Under the pieces are notes generated by a model that was not told the origin of the DNA, searched no databases, and worked only from the letters and a program-made list of their open reading frames with translations. From NCBI GenBank assembly GCA_026419775.2, contig JAOPGA020001884.1:1-64000 (forward strand): a DNA stretch of 64,000 bases, in the 5' to 3' direction. The translations under genes were made by a program, and so were the position numbers. The stretch comes from Acrasis kona (lineage: Eukaryota; Heterolobosea; Eutetramitea; Acrasida; Acrasidae). Of this stretch, positions 39,844 through 50,391 are shown one piece after another. Position 1 is the stretch's first letter. Each line of letters opens with the position of its first letter.

Positions 39844-42800
39844 CTAATATTCATATACCTGCACTTGACTTGTTTCGATCGATACAGGACAAGCATTCTC
39901 AATTGCCGTTTGTTGCATCACGACATTATCGATTGGTTTGGTTTTGTCTGATTCAGTTGATCCAAAAAAAACTGCTGCAACAAATTCCAAGATGAGGACC
40001 AGCAACATGGTCTTGACAAAAAATCCAAACGGAGAGTTGATAAAGATATCTTGAACGAGCGATAGCCCACACGCTCCCAACCAGTAATTGGATTCGGATC
40101 CAAACTTGATCCCATAAATCACGAGCAGGTAGGACACCACTCCTACGTAGCAAAAGCACAATATGTAGATGATGAAAATCACCCACCATGGTATTGTGGC
40201 CACAACTCTGATGCGTTCTTTGATGTAAGTTATTAAATCTTTTTCTTCATCGGCGCAGGGTTCTTGTTCTTTTGGAGGTTCACGATGGATTGTCATGAAC
40301 GCCATCCACATGATCGCCAACACAATTAATCCTGCCAGGCTTGAATTGATTACGATAGCCCGGTGGTACCAGTTTGAATGCCGAGAAATCAGGGTGCCAT
40401 TGATGGGGGCTAACGTTATAATGGCGCACAGCAATACCACAATTACCACAATTCCCATCACGATGATTGTTCTTGACGTCCTCCACTTTGACAGTTTACC
40501 CTCGGCAAATTGTTTGTTTCTCACGTAGGCAAACAGGATGAAAACGGCCACAAAGTAGCCATCGACAAAGATGCCCGTCAATATAGACATTGTGAGATCG
40601 GACAAAATTTTGAAACAATACGGAGCTGAAATGACAAAAGCTGCAACGAGCGAAAAGTAGATTGTTGACGCGAGCAAAAATATAACGATGCCCTGCCATG
40701 ATATTCTGGATACTACACCATGCCCATACTTTGCCATCTTGTCGAAAGCATCATCCAAACGATTTAACATCTGGTTCATTGCACTAGGTTTTTCAATCTG
40801 TTCATCTTCCACTACAGGAATAGATGCGAACGCAGCTTCTTCTTCGTTCATGAAGTCGATCACTCTTTGATCGAAAATGACTTTGATTTGAACAGGCTCC
40901 TGATCCACCTGTATCGTTTCAATGGTCGGAACAATTTTGACCTGCTCTCTCTTTTGGTGACGGCGCTGAACCTTGCTGAACAAAAAGGTGAAGATTGCCA
41001 CGAAAGGCGTGACAACGATGCTGCAAATAAATCCTGCTGCGAACATTTGCACAATGTTATCCGAGTTTGTTTGACCGAAGGAAAGAGCATTGCCTAGCAT
41101 CGAGCCAATGACGTACAAGTATACCACGGTGACTTTTTCAAACCTACCGAACGATCCTTTCTGTCGATCGCTCAGATAAGACAAGTATTGACAGTGATTG
41201 ATGTAATTGAGGACCATTGATCTGAATCTTCCAACTTCATACTCTTCCTGGACAATATTCTTCCTGATGATAGTCACAATCAATATGATCAGCATCATGA
41301 TAATGTACATGCCACTAATCGAAGCCAGGACAATCACTGTTGCAAGGTTATCCTTGTTCAGATTTATGATCAACGTCAAGTCGGATGCATTCAAAAAATT
41401 TAGGCGAGGCACTGCTTCCAGAAACACGCTATAATCGGTAGTATGATTACAGGCACAAGTGTAATGGTCTTTGGTGTGATTAACAATAAAGCATCCGTCT
41501 GATTTCCAAACGTTCAGATCTACATCCAAGTATTTACAAATCGGCCTCACGGACGAATTCGAAAAGTATTGATTTCTGGTATTGTTTGTTCTGTAGCCAA
41601 TGTTGAACGTGATGGGTTCGATCAATCCACTAATGTTTAACAGATTCATAGTGTCGTCAATTAGTTTCAGAGTAAATACGCCACTTGGAATGGTGGTGTT
41701 GAAATAATTGAATTGCGCCAAAACTATAATGTTTGAAAAGCCGTTGTTCATGATTGTTGATGATTTATCGGTGCGGAAACTTGATGGGAACGTAATGGAT
41801 ATATTTCTACTTGATATTGTTGTATCCAAGATGTTAGACAAGTTATTCTTCGCTATCATAATGGATAGCTTGGGTGAAGATGCTTCGAACTTGGGATTGT
41901 CGTCAGAAATATTTCGAAGGATGTAGCCGACGATACTATCGACAGCTCGATTCGCATTTCGGACTATTTCTTGTGATGAGTTGTTTGACGTGAGCAAAAT
42001 ATCCGAAATGATTCGAACCGAATCAATGGCAATCTGTTCCATGTAATTGTCCACATTAACTTGCAGCGTATCGGATAACAAACTCAATATGTGGGACTTA
42101 TCAATATTCTCTGCGTGTGTGTTGTTTTGCATCGTGTTGATTTCATTTATCAAGTTTGTACTGGAGATGTTCAAATTCGCAGCAAAAGTCGGATAATTAT
42201 TCGCAGGTGTTGGGAGATTAGAAATTGTTGAAGCTGTTGTGGACGTTGGTGTTATGGCGTGTGTGACAGTGAGAGTATTTTTTGGATTGGTAGTTAGGGT
42301 AGGTGTGGAAGTAGTTGTGGGTGTGGGAGTAGGTGTGGGTGTTTTTGTAAGGGTAGGGGTGGGTGTGGGTGTGGGAGTAGATGTGGGTGTGGGAGTGACA
42401 GTGGGGGTAATAGTGAGCGTGGGGGTAGGTGTGGGAGTTCTTGTAGGAGTGGGTATGGGAGTAGGTGTGAGAGTAGGTGTGGGTGTGGGAGTTTTTGTAA
42501 NGGTAGGGGTGGGTGTGGGTGTGGGCGTGGGGGTAGGTGTGGGAGTTTTTGTAGGAATAGGGGTGGGAGTGAGTGTGGGAGTGGGTGTGGGTGTAGATGT
42601 GGGTGTGGGAGTGACAGTGGGGGTAATAGTGAGCGTGGGGGTAGGTGTGGGTGTGGGAGTAGGTGTGAGAGTAGGTGTGGGAGTGACAGTGGGTGTGATA
42701 GTGGGCGTGAGCGTGGGAGTAGGTGTGAAAGTAAGTGTGGAAGTGGGTGTGGGAGTAGGAGTAGATTGGCATGTCGATCCATAGTATCCACTATTACAAT

Positions 42801-45312
42801 CACAAGTATTTGGAGCAACACATACACCGTTATTAGAGCATCCTGAGCTATTGGTATACACCACTCCGTTGCAATTCCATGATTGACATGAAGAACCATA
42901 GTATCCTGAATTACAATTACATGTACTAGGTGCAATGCATGTACCGTTAGTTGAGCAACCAGCGCTGTTTGTATTTACAACACCACTACAATTCCATGAT
43001 TGACATGTATTACCATAATAACCAGCTTTACAATCACAAGTACCCGGCGCAACACAGGTTCCATTACTAGAACACACCGTGGTACTGTTGTATAAGGTTC
43101 CATAACAATTATAAGCCTCACACCTATCGCCGAAGTAACCTACGTTACAACTACATTGATTACTAGCCACACAAGTTCCGTTTCTAGAGCATACATTAGT
43201 ATGATTGTAGGCCAGTCCATAACAATTATAAGATTCACATTGTTGACCGTAGAATCCATTATTACAAACACATGTATCTGGTTTAGAACAGGTTCCGTTT
43301 CTAGAGCATACTGCACTACTGTTGAATGTCTTTCCATAACAATTAAACGATTCACATTGTTGTCCATAATACCCACCTTGATTACAGTTGCAAGTGTTTG
43401 GAGCGATACATGTTCCATTGTTGGAGCAGCCAGTGCTATTGGTATCAATAGCCCCATCACATGTCCATGATTGGCATGTAGTACCAAAATACCCAGCATT
43501 ACAAGTACACGTATTAGGTGACGTGCAAGTACCATTACCACACATACTCGTAGTAGAGTTGTAAAGAAGTCCTTGGCAGGTATAGGCCTCACACTGCAAT
43601 CCATAATAACCAGTCTTACAAATACAATTATCTGGCGGTGAACAATAACCATTACTTGAGCATGTGTTTGCATCATTAGGATATCTTCCGTAGCAGGTCC
43701 CCGTTCCGTAAAGGTAAGCGTTCGACCACATGGCATGGTCATAAGCATTAACTCCCATAGGATCGACTTGGAGCAGCATGGTCTTGACTCCAGTAACATT
43801 GACTCCTACGTTATATATGGTTGAATAACCAGAAATAGGACCAGAATAATAAACAGAAACACCATCTAATATAATTGCTGCCGAGAAGTATGAACTTTGT
43901 CTTTGACCCGCACTGACTTGCGCACTAAACCAATAATAATTTTTATTTAAGGTAATGTTGTGATAGCTTATTACACTAACAGTTATTGGATGTTGATACA
44001 AGCAAGGTTGAATTGTAGCTCCAGGTCCAAAATAAAAATCACCAGTCATGCAGTTACTAGTGCTACAAGGAGCGGGAGAACAACAAGATGAATAACTCAC
44101 GGCGTTGATGGGATAACCAACAGCAGGATAAATGGATAACAAATTAGTTTGTCCATAATATTCACATTTTGGACCTCCATATCCAGGAGGACACTTACAA
44201 AGACCTGTAGATGCAGCAACAGGTGCCGAACAATTACCCAAAGTACCGCATACTCCTGCAGTATTATATAATTGAGAATTACAATAATAAAGTTCACAAT
44301 TAGGACCAGAGTATCCAAGATTACACGTGCATGTATTTGGAGATGAACAAGTACCTGCTGAACTACCCGAACAAGCCATACTAGAATTTTTCATGATTCC
44401 GTTGCAATAAAAAATATCACAGTTAGGACCAGAGTAACCACTGTTACAAATACAGTTATCTGCGCTACTGCAAGTTCCCACTCCAGAGCAAACCTGTGGA
44501 CTTGCAAATGATTTTCCATAACAATTAAAGAGATTACAAGTAGGACCATAATAAGGACTATTACAAATACAACCACTACCAGGGTTTTGAACATAAAAGC
44601 CTAATGAGTTTACATAAGGGATATTATAGCCAAAGAAACCATAAATAGTCTCTCCAGCTAACAAATTATAGGTGATGGTGTTACCGCCTGTGTTACCCGA
44701 AGAGACAAATTCTCTCCCAAAAGATGTCCTAGCAATCATTCCATTAAAGTAGCCACCAGAGTACATGCTAACACTGGTGAACATCTCGTTGGCTTGTAAA
44801 TTAAAAGAATTCAAACCTCCACCTCTATCGGGATATCTGGGACTGGTATAGTTTCCCGCTCCAAACTGAGCCGAATGCTGCCAGGTACCAGAATAGAACA
44901 TCAATCTATCTACGAAAGTATTCTGAGCGACGTCGCTAAAGTAGGATCCACCGGCAGCTCCGAAAGGTCCATATCTCTTAAGGACTGGAGGGATACAGGC
45001 TCCTCTTCCTGAGCAAGCGTTGGGGTCTCTAGACGGATAACCTTTAGGCATGAAATAAAAACTTCATAAGAGTAATGTGAGCTTACCTGTGCACATATAG
45101 TCATTACAGTTTGAGTTAATGTAGCCATAGTTGCAAGCGCATGTGTCGTTTCCTGTACAAGTTCCGTTGCTTTTTTTGTTAATGATAGAAGAGGTAGGAA
45201 GCTCTTACCCGGAGCATACAAGGGATGAAGTGGAATCAATTCCAAAGCAAGTAGTAGCCGCATGAATACCCATCGCCAATGCGATAACGCTCACAGCGAC
45301 CATTACGTTCAT
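39844..45312 (-). CDS. Giant jacalin-like/EGF surface receptor with GPS and polycystin-like membrane region (paralogue A)
   Basis: Three exons, 45312-45209, 45169-45087 and 45041-39844 (introns 39 and 45 nt), 1794 residues. The signal peptide is in exon 1 ([18 protein letters not shown]). Next come an EGF module, a jacalin-like lectin domain (~75-215: YGPFG..GG, ERx[23 protein letters not shown]), teneurin-type EGF modules with an NGTC sequon in most, a beta domain (~330-480), more EGFs and a Thr-Pro stalk (~820-1000). A GPS-like site (~1250: [19 protein letters not shown]) leads into many membrane helices. Of these, [25 protein letters not shown] resembles the post-GPS part of polycystin-1-like proteins. 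It probably senses or adheres at the cell surface, with autoproteolysis possible. Its N-terminal ~500 residues are nearly identical to the paralogue at 50392-56769. Confidence 0.88.
42240..42770. repeat. Thr-Pro-coding minisatellite, gene A
   Basis: Imperfect repeats of GGTGTGGGAGTA-type hexamers (plus strand) encode the Thr-Pro stalk. One undetermined base sits at 42501. The repeat is open in other frames too (Val-Gly on plus, His-Thr/His-Ser on minus), which are not genes. Confidence 0.9.
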
Positions 45313-45924
45313 TTTTTTAACCGAAGCTGATTTTTCAATAATTTCCGAAAGTATGCACTTTCCGTTGAGTTGTAGCAAAATTGGTCAATTTCCTAATTTG
45401 TAATAAATTGTAGTTTGTTTACAAACGGAATTTTTTGAAAGGAGTTGTTGCCGGAGAAGTGTTCTCCGTGGTGTTTATAATTCATATAGGGGATAAAGCT
45501 TTTTAACGCGTTGAAAAACAAACACAAACAATCACATAGTTTAGCTAGTAACATTCCTACCCATCATCCCAAATCTGACCGAGCAGACAAAGTAGGTTGG
45601 AAAGATCACAAAGGGTTGAAATGCGGATCTGAAGTTTGCTGATCAAAGAATCTGTATCTTGGTATTTAGATACAAGTTGGATAGTTGCTAATATAATTGA
45701 GTTTTGATGAATTTTGACGAGTTCCGGCATTTTATTTAATAGGTGTTTTTTGGTAAGGTAATTAAAATAATTGTTTACCGGTAAAAGTCGACAATCTTTT
45801 AATTTTACCAGTAGTAAATGATCATTCTTTATTCATATTTCGAGACAAGTCTTGAAGCATAGACAGGATATCCTTCTGGGATGATGTAGAGATTTGACAT
45901 TTAAAATGTCTAAACGAAAGTCAT
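45313..45924. other. Upstream region of gene A
   Basis: The first ~80 bp closely match the region upstream of paralogue B at 56770-56850 (AACCGAAGC, GTGCACTTTCCGTTGAGTTG, TAGCAAAATTGG), so the duplication includes the proximal promoter. Beyond that the two diverge. The remainder is AT-rich without coding signal. Confidence 0.6.
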
Positions 45925-46855
45925 TCAAATCTTCCGTGTCTTGTGATCACTACTCTTTTTGTTAGGCTTGTCATCATCAAGTGAATTCACAAGCTTTGAC
46001 ATGACAGCCATCATAGTAGTGTTCATCATCATCCTCATCTTCTCATCCTTTTCAACCTTTTGCTGGCGAATCTTATTGGACAATTCCTGCTTCTCCTGCT
46101 CTCTCCTTAAAATCTCCTGTCGCCTAATCTTTTTCATATCACGAGTATCTTTAGAGAAATTGTCAACATCAACAATAGTATTAACATAACCAGAAGATAA
46201 CATAAAATCGGCTTGAGTCTGTTCAAAATTTTGTATTGCTGACTCACGATTATCAAGCTCACGAACCTCGTCTTCAGAAGGTGAGCTACCGCTATCCTCA
46301 CTACAAATGTTCTCATCTACTTTGGTCCTTTTACTTCTTCCAAGTCCCGTTAATTGTTTTTTGTTCTTTTTGGTTGTGATGTATCGATAGTGATCTATAA
46401 GTTGTACTCTTGTTTTAAATTCCAAAAGCGGATTAATGTTCTCGTCATTTGTTACCCGATCCCAATTACTCTTATGGTAGACAACTGCATCTATCAGTGC
46501 CGTTGATTCCTCCTCAAGTAAGCTTTTAGACTTCTTTTGGTGGCGTGGTGACAGTATCCGTAGTTTTTTTTGTGATTCCTTTTGGCCTTCCACCCTTTCT
46601 CTTTTCTGGTTGGGGATCCTGTGTAATTGTCAACTTCTTTTTATTTGCACCTTTAGTTTGTTTAGGTTCTGTTGGTTCAGATTCTTTGGGTTGAGTTGTA
46701 AATGTTTCATCCTCTTCGGGTGCAGTGGAATTAAATAAAGTGGTAGGTGAAGGTGGTGGTGTAAACTCTTCATCAAATACAATAATGGGGGAAGTTGGGC
46801 TTCTGTGGAGTTGGTCTGGGACATAACTAAATTTTGTTTTTGTTTGAATGTTCAT
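45925..46855 (-). CDS. AT-hook/SANT-like nuclear protein, frame-broken
   Basis: A first frame from the ATG at 46855 is Pro/Thr/Lys-rich and carries an AT-hook-like KRKGGRPKG. At an eight-A run (46564-46571) it shifts one base into the second frame, which continues KSLLEEESTALIDAVVYHKSNWDRV, with VQLIDHYRYI, like one MYB/SANT or Trihelix-type repeat. It then has an acidic linker and a Glu/Lys/Gln coiled coil (MKKIRRQEILRREQEKQEL). Joined, about 300 residues. Transposon-derived regulators often have this build, and Harbinger/integrase debris lies next door (from 47037), so it may be a domesticated or element-borne DNA-binding protein. The break at a homopolymer may be sequencing error. Confidence 0.5.
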
Positions 46856-47036
46856 GTATTTAAAGCCCTCAAAAGCCCCAATTCCGATGGAATACCTCTA
46901 GTTCCGAAACTCCCGTTATTGGGTATTCATCTTCAGGACTTCATGTTGCTTGTATGGTTGACAGGATGATAGTAAATAACTTCTGGAAATGATGACGAGA
47001 AGATGAAGGATTCTGTTAGGTGCCATTTTAGCGTGC

Positions 47037-47850
47037 ATGCATATCATATCAGACTCGTTTGATTCTGTTGTGGACTATGGATTCTATAATACAAAGCGAG
47101 CCTTATCAACAAATCATGGAGTTGGCCGCGGCCGTTCTAAATGCAAGTCTTTTATATCATACAAACCAAGAAATCTATATGAGGAGTATGAAAAAGATCC
47201 ATCAAAGATAAAAAAGAACCTGCATCTTAGTTACAAGCAGTATTCAAGAATCACGCATGACATGGATGTATATCGCGACGAGATACTACTACGGGCACAG
47301 GTTAGAGGAATTTCGTTTTAGAATTATATACTTTTAACATTATTTTGGATTGTTCAATACCCATCGTACACAGTACTTACAAATTTGTTTGGAGTGTCCG
47401 AGGCCTCAATCTCAAAAGTAATACAATCGACTCTTCCTTTTATTACCACCTATTTGTAGCGTATGTACCACATCAAAGAGTGTCAAGCAAAACATCCTGT
47501 TTAAGTCTCAAAATTCATTTTATTCTTGATGGGACTGCTCATGGCATACAAAAACCTGCAAAGCATCAACATTTATACTACAATGGAGACAAAGAAAAAC
47601 ATTGTTTAACATCTCAAATTCTCATTGATTTTGATGGATATATAATTGCTGTTCACACAGGATTCCCTGGCCACATGCATGATTCCACACAAGCAAACCA
47701 TTCTGATATTATTAAATAAGTGTATGGATCGAATTTTGCATTGACTGATTCGGGATATGCTGGATGTGATTTTGCTGTTGCAGGATTCAAATGCAATCAA
47801 CTAACAACAACGAAGCACTTGTTGTTTGATAAGATTAGTGAGGCACCATA
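47037..47850 (+). pseudogene. PIF/Harbinger-type transposase, frameshifted
   Basis: Pieces in order: YLQ-like N-terminal part (YEEYEKDPSKIKKNLHLSY); an HTH segment in another frame (YPSYTVLTNLFGVSEASISKVI); then HFILDGTAHGIQKPAKHQHLYYNGDKEKH with the first Asp, GYIIAVHTGFPGHMHDSTQ with the second; and TDSGYAGCDFAVAGFKCNQLTTTKHLLFDKIS, the third catalytic region. At least two frame changes and a stop (47717-47719) disable it. It is the fullest Harbinger copy in the window; the one at 6740 is a fragment. The frame runs straight into the following integrase without a stop. Confidence 0.8.
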
Positions 47851-48590
47851 TAAAGATTTGTATATGGATTGTACTTTCATGCCACCCTGTACCCGAAACA
47901 AGTAATATTAATTTGATTTTCCAATGTATTTTAACACTTTATTAGGTACAATGTAATTCTCCACATCATTGACCACTTCACAAAGAAAGCATGGGGTTCA
48001 TGTTCAACTCGAAGCATGCGAGTAAAATGGTTGGTGCTCTGAAATCAGTACTTGAAAAAACTCCTGGTCTAGTTATAACAGAGGCTGTAATTCACTCGGA
48101 TAATGGGACTGAATTTAAAAATAAATTTATGACCGTTATGATTACTGGATTGGGATCGCGACAGGTTTTCAGTGCTGTCTACCACCCACAAACACAATGT
48201 TTGGTTGAAAAGTTGAATGGGACAATCAAACTCAGTCTCTTGCAAAAGGCTGATGGTGATGGTGCTTGGTCTGTGTGTTACGACAAGTTCTCACCGACTA
48301 CAACAACACGAAGCATTCCACAATTGGGATGTCACCTAATGAGGCAGTTGACAAGTGCGTAAGGAAACTTACTTTGAATGTTAACGGAGCGACTCTTGAG
48401 GATGTTCTTAGAGAAGATGCTATAATCAAAAAGAACATTGAGATGATAAAGGAAAAAACCATCAAATGTGCCAACAAAGCTAACAAGATGCCCATCTCAA
48501 GGGCAAGGATATCGCCTCATTGAAAGTTGGTGACCGTGTTGTTGTTCGTTTGCCGAAAGAAGAACGACGAGCAAGATAATCTTGAGGAAG
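47850..48590 (+). mobile_element. Retroviral-type integrase core (rve) of a retroelement or Ginger-like transposon
   Basis: It begins APYKDLYMDCTFMPPC in the same frame as the Harbinger fragment. A 44-nt intron (47902-47945, GTAATA...TTTATTAG) joins CTRNK to YNVILHIIDHFTKKAWG. After a 1-base shift it reads ASKMVGALKSVL, HSDNGTEFKN and YHPQTQCLVEKLNGTIK, and after a second shift DYNNTKHSTIGMSPNEAV. Metal residues Asp (YMD or IID), Asp (HSDNG) and Glu (VEK) of the DDE integrase are present. No RT or protease next to it. Two frameshifts make it inactive as read. Confidence 0.8.
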
Positions 48591-48884
48591 CTGCTGTTGC
48601 CTTGTGGTTAGAGTCACAGAAAGAAGCCAACCAATGGACGAACCATCACCTTAAGAATCAGAGGCAACAATAGGTGTTGGAGTTGCCAAAGAAGTTGCTC
48701 CAACACAAACACACCCAAAGACTTTGAATACCTTCTCAGACAAGTCACCAAGTAAAGGTACACAAGAAATGCCTCAAAATAAATTTATTCGTTCGTAATC
48801 AAAGTTCTTTTATCTTCTAAGTTGTATTTTCATCTTTCATGTTGTGATTGTATCAGTCCTACGCTAAATCCACCTGGTGGATTT

Positions 48885-50067
48885 TCATCGGATTTTCATT
48901 CTCCGGAATCCCATGTTTTTTTTGTAAAAAGTCTGCATACTCGGATCGAGATTCTGAACCACTGCGTAAAAGCGAGGAACTGTCGCGACTGCTGTTGAGG
49001 CAGTAATAGCGACATAATGAATTACAGGCTTATAGAGAAAGATGGTATAGTTAAAGCGATTAAATACATAAATCATCATAAAATAAGCAAAAGCGTACAG
49101 CACCCCCGGTTCTTCCTGGAGGATTTGGTTAAATGCCTTCCTGATTTTATTCCTTAGTACTTTGTTATTTCTTAAGAGGAATTCGCCAAAGATGCCGTCT
49201 GCTGCTGTCGTTCCTTTCGTCCCGTCGAATGCGTTGTCTAATTCTTCCGATGTAATGTGTATGAAGAAGTCTTTCTCTGCACTTCTTAGATTTGGAAAGA
49301 AATTTGGTTAATCACTTCGATAGAGATGTCTTCTGCGTTGGCTTCTTCAACCTAGTCTGGAATGCGGATTGACAATGATCTAGGACTTTCTCTGGATTGG
49401 ATGTGATTCCTTCCTCCGTTCTTATTGTGCAGAGAGGATGGAGGCTTCTTTTCTTGACGTGTCTCCAGGTGTTTCGAATGTTCATTGCCATCTTTTCTTC
49501 GAAGACGGTTTCGCTATTCTTCATGCATTTTCTAACTTCCTTCGTATAAGACTTGTTAATGTGTTTGTAAGTTCCTTCGGCTAGCCTAATGAGCCCGGGA
49601 ATGGTGTTGAGGTTACCATCAATATCGCTCTGTTGTGCCATTTTGACTACAATATCTGTATTCGTTACTGTTGTCTTGCATACATTCTTTGATTGTCTTC
49701 TGGATTTGTCCCAAACTAGGGTTATCCATTGTCGTTGTTTTGCTTGCTTGTGAGCATTCTTCATTTGCTTTTTGGTAAGGGCGTGATATGGTATTGTGGC
49801 TCCACAGAATGTGCTTGGAATTAGGTAGTTAAGGACAATGNGGGTGTGGTCAGATTGGAAAGGGGGGTCGTTAGTTTCGACATGGGACCGGATGTTCTCA
49901 ATGTTTTTGCTCGAGTAGAATTCGTTGTCTAGGGCGCCATTTCTGGTGTGCGTTGGGATATATCCATCAAAGGCGATGGAGAGTCCTAGTCTGCCCGCCA
50001 ATTCATTTAGTCTTTTTGCTCTGACCGGTATGCTGGTAAGATATTTTGTTTTGGTATCTGCTTTCAA
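48885..50067 (-). mobile_element. Non-LTR retrotransposon (LINE) ORF2 fragment
   Basis: The minus strand starts inside an endonuclease domain: YIPTHTRNGALDNEF then SDH, the C-terminal His motif of the APE-type endonuclease. A basic linker follows (MKNAHKQAKQRQWI, HVKKRSLHPLCTI), and after a frame change near 49310 the first RT block reads FIHITSEELDNAFDGTKGTTAADGIFGEFL, then NKIRKAFNQILQEE. The RT catalytic palm is absent; a hydrophobic unrelated stretch follows. 5' truncation of the endonuclease and loss of the rest show an old, dead copy. One undetermined base at 49841. No poly-A tail or target-site duplication found by eye. Confidence 0.75.
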
Positions 50068-50080
50068 CTATGTTTTTGTA

Positions 50081-50145
50081 ACATTGTCGTTGTAAAAGAA
50101 GCATAATAATTATATTACAAATTTTTTTCTCAATTTTCAAACCTT
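50081..50145. repeat. Dispersed repeat shared with 37463-37530
   Basis: See the copy at 37463-37530. Here it abuts the 5' side of the minus-strand LINE fragment, 14 bp from its first recognisable codon. Confidence 0.6.
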
Positions 50146-50391
50146 GCAGAAGGCCCTGAAAACACCTGCGGGAGTAAATAATGTATTAGGAAATAGATGG
50201 CCGCCTCTAGTAAACGATGCTATATTGTAACTTTTTATAAAAAGCCTCCCCATTCTATTTTTGAATTAATTCCATGGCATGTCGCTCTGATTTATAGAGA
50301 CAATATTAAGAGATACTCACACAGACAGAAAACGTTTTTTTGAAGCATTTAGACTAATTATAATATAATTTAATATGAAGTGTAATACATT
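50146..50391. other. Intergenic downstream of gene B
   Basis: Short AT-rich space holding the 3' flank of the large minus-strand gene. No coding signal. Confidence 0.5.

Noticed and set aside
42239-42784. Long plus-strand Val-Gly frame and minus-strand His-rich frame over the gene A stalk
   Set aside because: Both are other phases of the same hexamer minisatellite; the Thr-Pro frame continues real domains on both sides.
45042-45086. Start of gene A at the ATG in ATGCCTAAAGG (45051), and the same in gene B (56508)
   Set aside because: That ATG lies inside a 45-nt intron. Splicing to the upstream exons supplies a signal peptide and a complete first EGF module.
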